A stretch of DNA of 64,000 bases from Malachius bipustulatus (lineage: Eukaryota > Arthropoda > Insecta > Coleoptera > Melyridae), in assembly GCA_910589415.1 (NCBI GenBank), contig OU342637.1, positions 25,891,162 through 25,955,161 on the forward strand, given 5' to 3'. Position 1 is the first letter of the stretch. Each line of letters starts with the position of its first letter. The translations under genes were made by a program, and so were the position numbers. Of the stretch, positions 10,821-23,099 are shown piece by piece. The notes under the pieces were generated by a model, which had not been told where the DNA came from, made no database searches, and saw nothing but the letters and a program-made list of their open reading frames with translations.

Positions 10821-13589
10821 ACTATCAGTAACAAAAAATAAATCTGTAATTTTTTCTTAAACCGCTTTTATATACTAGTTTTATGATCTCTGGTTATTGT
10901 TATTGCATATAACATTAACACTAGCACTGCATATAAGCACTGCATAAGATAGGTCAGATTATAATAATTTCTGAATCTACTGTGCCAGCGCTAGCGCTAG
11001 CACTATAGTAACTAGCACTAGTGCATCATAATTTTAGATTACCGGCGTGATAACTGCGCACATTACCCATTACGTTTGTTGTCCGAAATGATTTAAACAA
11101 TTGGCAGGCGTTTAATTGACGGTGAGTAGGGGTCTTTGCGCTCTTTGGCGGACGTCGGAAGGTTTCAGATTCTCTCTGTTTATTCTGGAGAGCTCGCGAT
11201 TTCCGCATTGCTGGTCACAGGAGTGTTCACCTTTCCAGCAATTAGAACAGACATTAGTCCGGTCCTCTTATGGATCGTTCGAGATTTCGTATCACGATCG
11301 GCAGTGACCCCGAATTGTTGCGGTTACTAATTATACATTACAATACCTCGTTTGCTAACGAGTTTTTCATTTAAATGTTTTTTTTTTCAATTTGCTGCCA
11401 GAGTCGACTAAAATTAGATAGATGTTCGGCTATTGCGCGTAATGTTGAGGGTAACAGTCTCATAAAAATGATTACGATGATTTAGTTTAAGTAAAATTAT
11501 TAGCGTGGGGAACAAAATCGATTTTTTTCTTTTTAATGACACCCCCTTCAGCTCCTCATTTCATTTCATTAACCCACTAATATAATTTTGAAGCGCTTCT
11601 AAAGTAATTAATAAAAAAAAACAAGTTAATACAAGTAGATAGTTGATGACCACATTATTCTCCTTCCACTCATTAGTAACATTCCTTTCGCACAGAAATA
11701 AGATATCCTTCTTCCTGCGTCGCTTTTTCATCAGTATAAGGATGTGTTGACCCCTTATAAGTTAAAACCGCTAATATCTGGGAACTTCCCAAATCTGTAT
11801 TAATAACGGAAACGGTACCATGTGATGGTTCCAGTCTAGGATCAGCTGTTACTCATCAGACACACGGCAACATATGGCGGATTTTAGAATTAGTGAGCGT
11901 GATGATATATGCGGCTTTTAGTTATATATATGGACTGAATTTATATACCTAGTAAACCATATGGCTCCAGATTGATATTCGAAGCTCCCAAAAAATATTA
12001 ATTTAGGTGCACCGTGACGAGCGTTAAAGTTAAAACAAAACGAGCAAATCTCGAAAAATGAACACCGACTTGATTGCATACCGGCAAGCAATTACACGGA
12101 CTTATCATGTAAAGATTACGTGTGGAACGATAAGGCTTATCCGCAGACCACTGAAAACAAACCGCCTTAACCACATCAGAATAATTGACGCTTATTGAAA
12201 CAGAAAAAAAGCACAAAGGACGTTCTCCTTGAAACCAGTATCTCACAAGATGTTATTATCCGAATGCATAACTGGAGGTCATTCGCTTCTAGATGACAGA
12301 AAAAAATAAGAAGAAGAAGAAGAATCCAATACGTCCAGGCAACACTAACATCCAACACCAACACCATAATACTTTTTGTTTAAATGAATTCGTACTCATT
12401 ATCTACACAACAGAAAATATAAATCACCATCACTATCACTAGTGCATCTACCATTATGTAATTATAATTTATACAGTGTGGCTTCGATTGCAATTTTAGT
12501 GGGATTTTCTACTCTCTGATGGATTCAGTAAAAAAATAGAAGTGATTAATGAAAAATTATTTCAATTATCTACTCGAATATCAGAAGTGGGATGAGATAT
12601 TACCATTATTTGTATATTATAAGGTAATTTTCCATTTATTATGTCATACTTATCGTTTGTTGATTACTATCATGATGAAGAAGCATTTATCAAACATAAT
12701 TTAACAATGCATGCAGCTCGACCTCATTCGATTACATAAGGCATACAATAATAAAACCCTTTCAGGAGATTTAAAAAATTACAGAAACGTTTCCACATAC
12801 GACATACGACATACGACATATCGACGGAACGGCGCTGAAAGTTGTCCAGTAAAGCGGAGACACGACCGTTTAGATCGGAGATACATGCACTCAATTCGAT
12901 AAATCCATAATAGATAATGAACATATTACTCTTTCTAGTCCAATCATAATCTGGTTGAAAGAGCAGAGAACAATGCCAAGACACCTACCCGACAACAGAG
13001 ACAACTTTCCCTCATTAATTATTGTTCAGTAGGCATGATTGCAACCGATTGCATAAAATCCACAATGAGTACGTTATTTTGCGTGGACCCTGTTGTAGTA
13101 GTAGTGAGCATTTTTATTATGCATATATGACTTATGAATTATTGCTCTTTGGCAAGCAATATCGAGAACTGAGAACTGTAAGGTGTGTACTTTAGTTTTA
13201 GTTAACAGCGCTTCTCCCATATATCAACTTTCTCGATTTATTTTTTAATTTTTGATCAGACTTACCGAAGTGGATGAGATGTAATAATATTCATCAAGAG
13301 TCGATTAAAATTCAGGATACATACCTGCAAAAAATAAAGAAAATTGTTAAGTAAAATATAAAAATTTACATTTCAATTTTTTGTTTGCCGTATACCATAA
13401 TATCAACTAACTGTCTAATACTAATACCCTTTGGAATTTTTAGGTACCCTATTTTGAGTCTTTTAGTTTTTTTGTATATTTTCTGAAAAAGTGTCACTCT
13501 TATTTTTAAATTGTAAAAATAATACATTTTAATGCATTTTTTATTTTAGTAGTTTGCTTAAAATATTTGCAAAGATAACCAATTGAGAT
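10821..13589. other. Non-coding, with a GC-richer patch at 11040-11330
   Basis: The 11040-11330 stretch is GC-richer and has overlapping short frames on both strands, none recognisable. A small CATACGA tandem repeat lies at about 12797-12822. A palindromic AGCGCTAGCGCTAGC tract lies near 10986. Otherwise there is nothing I can name. Confidence 0.45.
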
Positions 13590-14250
13590 AAGGGGATAAT
13601 GGAAGTCGAAGAGTCAAAATCTCAGGGGATTCACCCCTTTGTAAGTCTTACAAAATGACTAATCTCCAAAATGGCTTAAGACACGAGGTCGGTTAAATTA
13701 GGTAGATAAAAATGCAAACATAATTTTACACTAAATAAGAACCCGAAACACAATTTAGGATAACTCAAGTCATTACTGAAATAAGCCTGAAAACCTGAAA
13801 AATCCAGATTTCTTATTTTGGCCATATTTTTTTTATTATTGAAAATAAATTAATTATTTTTTCTAGATTCGCATAAGTCATCAAAAGCTATCAGTTTTAG
13901 TAGCTTTCTTAATATATTTGCGAAGAAAACAAATAAAATTTCGACCAATTGAGATAAATTATTGGAAGTCGAAGAGTCAAAATCTCAGGGGATTCACCCC
14001 TTTGTAATCTTACAAAATGGTTTATCACCGAAATGACTTAAGACACGAGGTCGGTTAAATTAGATAAAATTGCATAATTTCACACTAATTAAGAACCTGA
14101 AACCAAATTCAGGATAACTTAAGTCATTGCTGAAATATGCCTGAAAACCTGAAAATTAGAGATTTTCAATTTTGGCCATATCTTTTTTATTATTGATCTA
14201 AAAGCCATCAATTTGACATTTCATAAATTTTCAAAGCCGACTAGATCCCA
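13590..14250. repeat. Two tandem copies of a ~360-bp segment
   Basis: The segment beginning GGAAGTCGAAGAGTCAAAAT at about 13599 recurs at about 13964. Later landmarks also repeat: GGGGATTCACCCCTTTGTAA, ACACGAGGTCGGTTAAATTA and GCCTGAAAACCTGAAAA. The phrase GGTCGGTTAAATTAG and the later CCGACTAGATCCCAGAGT also occur in the arms of the palindrome at 46349-47343. The segment is therefore a duplicated fragment of that element family. Confidence 0.7.
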
Positions 14251-15491
14251 GAGTCAGAATCAACTTATCGTGTTTTTCGAAAAAATAACAAAAAAAAAAG
14301 AAAAAAATCAAGTTGGCGGGAAAATATTATTATTGTCAAACCATAACCCTTCATTCTGCCAATAACAAACTAAGGAAATGAACGATACTCGCATGCACGG
14401 TGGTTATAAGTGATTAATTATTTTTCTGTAAAATTAACGAGCAGGAAATATTCTTTTAAACACGATTTTTACAGAATAAAATCCGTATAATTAATAAACC
14501 TATTGATGATACGTCTTATGGTGATTTCCTCACCGAAATTAGTATTACAACATCGTCGTTTTTATTGTAATTGAGGACCTTTAGTAACCTTGAAAGAATA
14601 ATAAAGAACTGAAACTGAAAACGGATTGATGGCCATTGTCTCTCATGCGAGGAGACAAACCGTGTTCCTCCAATGCTGAAGAAAAAGAAGCCACTTCGTG
14701 ATGCCGTCGTAATACATAATTACACTTTAATGTCTCTCGAAAGTAACGTTTTGTACTTGTTGTTACCAGTAATTACTGGCGTTTGCAAGATCTGCCGCTG
14801 CTGCTTCAACTTCAGCTACCACAACCCCTAAATTAAAAATTTATTTTACCCAGAATCAAGCTGGGTTCAATATTATTAACCCGCGCGGGACCGTATATTG
14901 AACGTATCGATTTTTTGATCCCAATCAGTAATCGTTACAATTAACAGTTCCAGATAACTTTCACCAATGTTACTGTCGAGGATCGTTCGCTTCGGTAGCG
15001 GCAGACGACAGACCGATAGACGTTAGACGAGCTGCACGTCCCGCATGGTGGTAGTGGTAGTGGTGCTGGTGCTGGTAGTCGTGACTCGTGACTCGGATCG
15101 GCCTTGAAAGAGATCTCGAGAGACGGGCGCGCAAGGTCAAGGGAACTGTTACGCCGGATTCACATGCTCATGTCGAAACTGAATTGTCATTAATTCGAAG
15201 CCACCGTGTTCGTATCTATCTCTCCATTGCCGGTACTTTATCCTGTCTGTAATAATACTTCGTATACACACCACTAGAACACTGGCACCAACTCCAGCAC
15301 CAGCACCAGCACAACAACCAATTAACCGCCTCACATACAAGATTACGTACGCATACATGTTTGCATTTCATGGCCATTGAGTTTTTACCTCGCTGCTTCT
15401 ACCATGGAGCGTAAGAATCGATGGCCTCTCCGCTTTGATCGTGGCGGATGATAGACGTTTCGCAATGTCCCCCGACTATTTCCAGACACCA

Positions 15492-15492
15492 C

Positions 15493-15525
<33 letters not shown>
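15492..15525. repeat. (AAT)n microsatellite
   Basis: About eleven AAT/ATA trinucleotides, giving a poly-Asn run in one frame. Confidence 0.95.
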
Positions 15526-15526
<1 letters not shown>

Positions 15527-16225
15527 TCACTGCTGTTAAACCAAAAATTGAAGATAAACGTTCCAGTTCAACAATAATTCACCTTCTTCTTTCTAAATGG
15601 AACTGGAAGAAGAAGAAGAAGAAAGTAAATGTCAATGACAGAAACGTGTCCTCAAATCTTCACGACGTTTGCTTTGTGTTACAAGAAGCGAAGACTGTGA
15701 CAAGACCACAAGTTGAATAATCTCTTACTAAATTGCTTTCTTCAAACAATGTTTGGATTACGACAATGATGTAATAATCCGACATAAAAACTCGCTTTAG
15801 ACTTAATAAGCCCGCTCTTGAATTCTTTTCTTCCTCGGTTTCTATTTGTCTTGAGAATGGTCTCACAAATTCTCACTTGACAAAAAAAAAACTGTTGACC
15901 ATACGAGCATGAGCTAATTCGTCACTAATACCTACACAATTACACATGACGGTAAATTTAATTATACTTTTTTTCAGATGATTCGAGAAGCTTTTAATGA
16001 CAGTTGACAGTGTCATAAACAATTTTTTCATATCGCCTGATTTTGATATCATGGAGAAAATTGACCGCAACAACTCGCCATACAACCATTGACAAGACAA
16101 GGGATCACCAGTTTTTATCCCGAGGTCACGAGTTATCCCCTTTGGATTTGTCTCATATTTGGGTGACCTGTAGCTGACGATTTATATAAAGCCCCTTTTT
16201 CGCTTTAGTAGGGTTTTTATCACTT

Positions 16226-16239
16226 GGGGGGGGGGGGGG
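16226..16239 (+). repeat. Poly(G) run, 14 nt
   Basis: Uninterrupted run of 14 G on the plus strand. Confidence 0.9.
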
Positions 16240-16919
16240 TGTTAACGGTTTACTTTACTGTCATTGGGTCTTCTTGAAAAGTTTGATGAGGGTTTTGGAG
16301 TCGTATACAAACGACCAGAGTTGAGGTTGTCTTGCTTTTGTTTCAACTTTAAACGAAGCTGGTGAGCATTTTCCCTATAAGTATACACTTTTTTGGGGCA
16401 CTTTTTGCCGTTATTGTACTTTTTGCTCTTTTTGGGTCTCTCTTCTGCTTTCTTGGTCCAAATCTTCGGTTCATTATTTTGGTCATTGTCATTTGCATCT
16501 TATGTGACCTTTTTTTTGACATGACTAACAGTTGGCATTTCTGACATGTTTGTTTTCAACGGCTTTACTACGATGGTGATTTCGCAGCTCCTGGTGAAGG
16601 CGAGCTGGGCTGGTTTTCCGTCTCTTGGGCAGCCTTGTCCTTCAAGGCTTTTAGCTTTTAGCCCTTCGTCGGGCTTTTCTTGTGGTATTCTTTGAACACA
16701 ACTTTCAGTTAATTTCGCTTGTTAGTTCGAAGATGTGGAATTGGACGTTTCTTGACTCTTGCCAAACTCTTTACTTTCGAGACTTTTAGACAAGTGATGC
16801 TATTTTTTTGCCATGGCGTAAAGTTTTTAGAGCTTTTAGCGCTCTTTTACCTAAAGTGATATTTTAAACTAATAGAAGGTCTAATAGAAGGTAGAACGAG
16901 CTAAAAAATGTGATAATTT

Positions 16920-17260
16920 TGATCTCGATTTCCCTGGTTTCGGCACCACTGAAGTAATGCCAAACAGATTTATGCAAAAGTATATTTCATCGTATAGAAC
17001 CAGTGCACTTAGAAACTTTAGTCTCCCATTAGTCTACTGGCTCGATGCACTCATAAATTACAAATAATAGAAACTTGCCATTGCCATATTCTGGAATAAT
17101 TGAAAAGAAGAAAGATCTAGAAAATGATACCAAAAGTCTCCATTTCCCTGGAATTTCCATCCAAAGGTTCCTGGTTTCGGCACCACTGAAACAATGCCTA
17201 TCTTTACAGATTTAGATTTAGACAAAAGCATATTTCACCGTTCATCGAACCAGTGCACTT
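16920..17260 (+). repeat. Tandem pair with CTGGTTTCGGCACCACTGAA
   Basis: Two direct copies about 235 bp apart share CTGGTTTCGGCACCACTGAA, then AATGCC, GCAAAAG/GACAAAAGCATATTTCA and AACCAGTGCACTT. Class unknown. Confidence 0.65.
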
Positions 17261-17506
17261 GGGATAGAAATTCCAAGGAAATATTAGACTTTTGTCTAAA
17301 TCAGTAAAGACCTAGGAGAAGTAGAAAAAAACATCAGAAACTTGGAAGAAATTAAGATGAAAAATAATTGAAGTAGGGCAAAAACTCCTGGAAAGAAAGA
17401 GAGAAAATATTTCACGTTACTGTTAAATTGATATGACAGCACTGATATTATTATTACCAACAATGTTGCAGAAATCGAAATCCGGAAGATGCAATGATTG
17501 GTATGC

Positions 17507-17731
17507 ATGATGACCATATTCATATTTATTCTAGGACTTTTAAATTTAATATTACCGGTCGCCTACGCGAGGAGTTTTCATGGTTGCGAGGAAAATGACC
17601 AGGCAACAGGTCGTGTTAAACAAAGCAGAAACGGCAACGACGTGGAGATAATTCAAGCGAGAAGCGAGGAAAGGAATTATTGTACTAGGCTGACCATGAA
17701 CCCGACACTCGGTACATCGCGCAGTCATTAG
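17507..17731 (+). CDS. Candidate small secreted protein (uncertain)
   Basis: A 74-residue frame begins at one of two adjacent ATG codons (17507 or 17510); the second has A at -3. Residues 1-21 form a good signal peptide: a hydrophobic core IFIFILGLLNLILPV followed by AYA, a typical cleavage site before RS. The mature part is hydrophilic, has two Cys (in GCEEN and NYCTR) and ends SRSH. It is GC-richer than the flanks, which favours coding. Against this, it matches no family I recognise, has no clear dibasic neuropeptide layout, and lies alone in a presumed intron. It could equally be a first exon continuing elsewhere, or chance. Confidence 0.2.
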   Translation: MMTIFIFILGLLNLILPVAYARSFHGCEENDQATGRVKQSRNGNDVEIIQARSEERNYCTRLTMNPTLGTSRSH

Positions 17732-20014
17732 TTTTTGCAATTTAAACTACTAATAATATAACCTATAATATGGTTCAACTTTTTATTCCTACCAGGTATG
17801 CAAGCTTAGCTAGACTCGTGTTGTAATAAGTAGGTAAGCATTTACAGTAGTACAATAAGTTCATGATGTAAATATAGTGTGACGGAGGACCAAGTCAAGG
17901 TTTGAGGTAATACTAATACCTACTAATACTAACAATACTAAAGGAATAGGAAATAGGCAGCAACTAGCGCTATCTAAATTGCTGAAAGATAAATGTAAAT
18001 ACTACGGTTTTAATTATTATTATAACTAGCAATAACTATTATAATGATAGTTTTAACTTGGTTGCAAAATATGGACAAAACAAAATATAAACGAGTACTT
18101 TTGAGCCTATTACTTCAGATATCGAAGATAAAACCATCCACAAGTTAAGAACAAAAAATAGCTCCCACAACCTCATCGCGGTGATCGTGAATCAGTAAAA
18201 TCAAAGAATTCCATATTAATAAAGTTCCAATAAGAAGCTGGTGGTGGTAATGGTGAACGCGGGTGAATGATTTATACCGAGACATATTTTAATCCTAAAT
18301 TAAAAGATGATTTAATTGAGACACGTCGTAGATAGGTAGATAGAATGAATACCATTAGTATGATGAAGAATCACCATCGTTGAAATCTAGTTTCGAGATA
18401 GCAGGTGACTAACCAGGTACACAATCAACGTTTATTTTGACCGAGCAGCGTTCAAGAACCTCCAAACTTGGTATTTCCGATAGAACAATTCAAAATATTG
18501 TTTTTGTTAACTGGTTAGAACAAATCTACTCTGCTTGGTGATGGGAAAATAAATATTTCATTCATTACTTTCTGGTTCTGGTTATAATACTTACTATAAC
18601 CAACCACCTACCCTTTACCTATTATAATAATAATACATAATTAATAGATGATTATTAAACATTATACAGGGTGTTAATTAATTATTAGATAAATGACGAA
18701 ACTTCAAGGGCTGATTCCGAAAATGCACATTCCAAGAGATTTAATTTTGTTGAAATTTGGCAGTAGTAAGGGGATTATTTGCCCCTGTGAAATAATTATC
18801 AAGTTCGGTGGCGGTTCTTCGATTTTTTTTGTATTTTTTCTGATTAAACAAATAAAAAATACGACTTTTTTGCCTCTTAAATTATTTTCGTATCTCGCTT
18901 CGTTTTCGAAATAAAAAATAAGATCGCCATTAATCGATTTTATTGATTTTTTCTTCCAGGAGAGTGTAAATCTTTATCTTCAAACCGATTTCATTCTAAC
19001 TTTTACCAATCGATGGCTTGGTGTTGAATTCAAAAAATTTAGAGCCCTATTGGTGGCCAAAAAATCACTTGCTAGCTCAAGTAACGATTAAAATTCTTAG
19101 GATTCCGATTATAAATACGATTTACTGGAACAAAAGAACGGTGAATAATTTATAAAAAATTAAAGCCAGATTGTGCTATTATAAAAAGAGAAAATTTCTG
19201 TTGGCCTGTAAGTTCTCTTCAAGCCGATAGGGACAAAAAAAATCAGGTTCACGTTTAATAATTTTTTTTAACAGTAAATGCAACGACTACAAAAAAGTTT
19301 TTTTTTTTACATTCATATACTTTGAATCGAGCATCAATTTTTCCAAAAATAATTTCGATTATATAACGCAAATGCTAGGCAAAATACTTTTTTTGGTAGT
19401 TTTAATTTCAGCCAATTATATCGACTGTTTTGGCAATTGTCCACAACAATAAAAATAAATAACCCTGATTCTGCTGGCAGTGTTCAGCAACCCTTATCAT
19501 CTGATACTTTTGGCAGTGTTCAGCAGCAACCCATATCATATATCGCAATTACCGCATAAATATTTTAGTTATTTTTCTTCTTACATTAGAACTAACAACA
19601 AGTTTCCCTGCAGTAAAATAATAATAATAAAAAATAATTAGGAGCGTAAATCATGATTGCATCGCTAAGATATTATACACCCACGAGTATTCAAACATAC
19701 CTACGTGGCGGCAATTGTTAAATTTTTTAATATTAAAAATGTAATTTTATTACCATAGATATAAACTTTACGCAATGCGATCATAAAATCCTTATCGGTG
19801 TAATTTATGTTTTATATAGAAAATAGCGCGATTGTTGATAAATTCTTGCGACTAGTTACAAACATAGTGAAAAAGATACGATTAGCGTGAAAAATAAGAG
19901 TCGTTTTTGTAATCTTAATTCTTCAATAAACCATTATTAGACTTTGGACTTTATTGGTTTTTATTAAAGGTATTGTTAACTTAAAAAAAAATCCGTTTAA
20001 TCAATTTTTCTGAG
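17732..20014. other. Non-coding, with one CAGGGTG element end
   Basis: At 18666 the sequence TACAGGGTGTTAATTAATTA looks like the left end of a TA-inserting CAGGGTG-type element. No matching right end was found, so it may be truncated. A hydrophobic 73-residue frame follows it and is not recognisable. The rest is AT-rich with no exon or RNA seen. Confidence 0.4.
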
Positions 20015-20190
20015 CTTCTTGGCGAGAATGGTAAAAGCGGCACTTCGATTTCTGTTCCCTTTCTCGAGATATATATATAAAAAATTATCGCGGCTGTTGT
20101 GACGTCAAAATTCTGACTTCACCAGCCCTTAAATCGCTTATTAAACAGCGCAGCCAATATGAACATTTTAATAAAACCAAAAATGTTAAA
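20015..20190 (+). repeat. Dispersed repeat with GTGACGTC core, copy 2
   Basis: Contains GAGCTTCTTGGCGAGAATGG, GGCACTTCGAT, CTCGAGATATATA and GCGGCTGTTGTGACGTC. It aligns in the same order with 26510-26690 and, inverted, with 5690-5825. The GTGACGTC string resembles a CREB/ATF half-palindrome, but that reading is only a motif match. Confidence 0.6.
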
Positions 20191-20434
20191 AAAAATGTTG
20201 CCAATACCTTTAAGACATTAATTTCTCATAAGAAGATTACCAAGAAGACACAGCTTCCAGGTAACGAAGAACTGAAGAAGGCAATAAGGGAAACTTTTTC
20301 TGCAACAAAACTCGAAGATTGTCATTTTTTGAATAAATTTTAGAAGTGCGGCGATTAAAAAAAAATTAAACCTAAAAAAGTATTTACCAACAGCGATTAG
20401 CATCAATTTAAAAGAAACCTCTTAATAATAATAG

Positions 20435-20600
20435 TCAGAGTCTGTCGATGGGAAACGAATCTCGTTCAAGCTCCCGAAGGTCACCGGCCATCAGCATCTC
20501 GGACAAGAGTTTTTTCACAGCTGACTGGTTTCTTTGACTTCCAACAATAGAAACCGCTTCTTGGTCTTTAATCCGGGAGGCCAACGATCGCATTTCCGAA
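20435..20600 (-). CDS. Candidate terminal exon of an unidentified protein
   Basis: On the minus strand a pyrimidine-rich tract ending in TAG (20603-20601) could be a splice acceptor. From 20600 the frame reads one base, then 54 codons, then TGA at 20437-20435. The peptide begins SEMRSLASRIKDQEAV and ends SFPIDRL, with a central amphipathic stretch SAVKKLLSEMLMAGDL that could form a helix. The frame stays open upstream to about 20809 but has no ATG there, so a coding role requires splicing. The region is GC-richer than its flanks. I recognise no family, and no upstream exon is identified. It may be a conserved non-coding element instead. Confidence 0.2.
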
Positions 20601-22450
20601 CTAGTTAAAAATAAGAAAATCAAGGCGGCGGTTCCCCGAACAGTGGCGTTTCTTTTTGCACTATTTGCCGTCTGGGTGCGTGTTCGTTCCGAGACCGGTC
20701 GTAAAACTTGGGAGATCCAGCCGCAGACACCCGCCTCCCGGCTGTCAGTGTTTTCTTCTTTTTTTCGATGTCGGAAATTATGAATGTGGAGGATCGTATT
20801 TTGGCTCAATTAACCTGACGGCGTGAACAGAGACGGGTATGGAATTTCAATTAGCGCGGTAATTAATTATTCAATTTTATTTTGGCAGAGGTAGAGATAG
20901 GTATCCGAGATCATAATTTTATGATTTTATCTAAAAATTGTTTTATCCTTTCTGGTATGGTTAATATGCACTATGCATGTTACAGTGTTTATAGTGTAAG
21001 AGAAGAGGTCATTTTCGCAGTTCTCGCTCAAAAGTTCCAAATCGAAAGCGTCGTTATCCTTCCTTCAAGGTTACAAGATATGTCGGGACCATAATAAAGT
21101 CATAAAATTCAATTGTTACCCGGATCCTCTCAGAATTGCCGTTTCTATTTTTATACATCCCACTTTGTTTTATTAAGTGGAACGCAGTTAAATGATACCT
21201 GCACTCCAGGGTTGTTGTTAAGGTCTGGTAACTCCCATTTATCTGAGACCTTGCACCTTCCAATCCAACCCGACCCATGTCGAATCCATTCTATTCTTTC
21301 GCCCCGCTCATTCACACATCGCCATGGAATCTGACCCGAGCCGAAAGAACCACGGCCCGGCCAGACCCCCGGTGTAACGACCAGTTTCGATAACAGCTGT
21401 TTGTCGGGACGCTTTTAACAGGTATATCCTCTACCTGGAACTAGTATTTCCCTCTGGGAAGGTACAGCGCCTGTATTTATTAGTGGGACCCCGGCATAAT
21501 TACAGTTGCCCCGCCACAAAAAGATGCAAATTCCGGGTATTCATACTGGACCCGGTTATTTTCCGTTCTTGTTGCTTTTGTTGTAACAATAGGTGGATGC
21601 CCCGTTGATTGAGTCTATAGACCTTTCGTGGAATTTCAGGATTTGGTTGGATTTCTCTTTTCGTTATTTTTGAGAAAGGTACCGTAAATGTTAGGTTCAA
21701 TGTATTGGCTCAAGAGACAGGTAGAGCAGCCCCATTTAACGTGGAGGTATAATTTAGTGATGGACATAAATCAGAAATGCTTTTAATTTTATGGAATTTT
21801 AAATAATAGAAATGGACGAAACCCGCACTAAATGTCATTCTGACATAAATCAGAGAGTATAAAAAGAAGGAAGAGAAATTTTAAGCTTATTGGCTCAATT
21901 AATTAAATTTTTCAGATAATTTAATGTCTAATTATATTTGAAATTTAAATTACGTCATGCCTGGGTATGAGGCTTGGAACTTGGAACCGAGGCTATTGAA
22001 ACAGCCTCCTTAGTCCAGAGCGCTCATTAAAAATTGAAAATATCCATGATTTTATTAAAGCTCTGAAACCCTGCATCAACTATACATAATATAAGGGTCT
22101 GGAAAAGCGGTTTGCAGCATGTATTGATTTTCTCTTTCATGTCGTAGTTCCTAGCGCTAGTGCATGGATGAATGCCAAGTGACGTAACGTTCGTCCCGGA
22201 GTACAGTAACCGTCAAAAGTTCCCCTTTGCTTTTAATAGAAACCCCCCTCCCCCCAACTACAAGTCTGGTAGGTAATGAAAATTAATTGAAAATCCAAGA
22301 AAAGCTCGTTTTATGTAAGTTGATTTGATGTATATTAAGGGACACACATTCAGGCAGGTATTATGTAATACCTGCTCCTCCACATTATAGACAAGTTGCA
22401 GATAATGAAATTATTGAACTTCTACCTCATTTTCAGTATCAGTACAGTAC
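20601..22450. other. Non-coding, with a GC-richer patch at 21110-21500
   Basis: 20601-20810 is the open but ATG-less upstream part of the candidate exon. 21110-21500 is GC-richer, with short overlapping frames on both strands and no recognisable domain. It may be an intronic regulatory region. No repeat family noted. Confidence 0.4.
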
Positions 22451-22457
22451 ACACACA

Positions 22458-22830
22458 GGGTGACTCTCGTTGTATGGATAACTTTGTTAGTTGAAGAGGA
22501 AAAGATTAATTCAAAGTATGTAGCAAAGTGAGCAGAATTTTATACTCGTGAATACGGTGAAAGAAAATTTAGGATAACTTCAGTCGTTGCTGAAATATTG
22601 AAAAAAAATCTGAAGTCGTCAATATGACGTCATATTGCTTCCCTTGTGTTTTTTATGATTTTCTTTTGAAAAAAAAAAAAAATTATCGTTGTTTCAGAAA
22701 AAGAAGAATAAATGTCCTTAAATGAATGTCCCAAATGAAATTGTCCTAAATTTTCTTCAGATTCCTAATTAGTAATTTTTTTTATTAAATTTTAACCGAC
22801 CTTGTAACTCGACCTATTTTTTATAGCAAT
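22458..22830. mobile_element. CAGGGTG-type element fragment
   Basis: The left edge at about 22457 reads ACAGGGTGACTCTCGTTGTA. The interior contains AGGATAACTTCAGTCGTTGC followed by TGAAATAT, as in the 13590-14250 copies, and ATATGACGTCATATTGCTTC, close to ATATGAAGTCATACTGCTTG at 46827. No clear right end. It is a diverged relative of the 46349 palindrome. Confidence 0.45.
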
Positions 22831-23099
22831 AGTTTTCGTCCTTAAAAAAAAAATTACATCCTATGGTGAGGTGTGGTATATTTAATTTACTTACTAAAAA
22901 AATGGGACAGCTTGGAAAAAATTCAAAACTAGTGTTTCCAAGACCTGTAGAAGCGGCAAAGAAATTATTTGCCAATTATTCTTATAAATTTTGATGCGAT
23001 AAGAAATAATGACGTTTCTGTAAGTTAAGCGGGTAGGTCTAGGTAGGCACAGGCAGTGAAGAAACTTTTTGTTAAATTATACTCAAATTCAAATTTCCT

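Larger units (their letters stand above)
14251..16919. other. Non-coding, with a GC-richer patch at 14880-15140
   Basis: The 14880-15140 stretch is GC-richer, with GGTAGTGGTAGTGGTGCTGG-type low complexity, and may be an intronic regulatory element. A hydrophobic 60-residue frame at 16362-16544 is explained by T-rich composition. No RNA gene seen. Confidence 0.45.

Noticed and set aside
16362..16544. Hydrophobic 60-residue frame resembling a membrane protein
   Set aside because: T-rich composition alone gives Phe/Leu/Ile/Val; no conserved motif or flanking coding signal.
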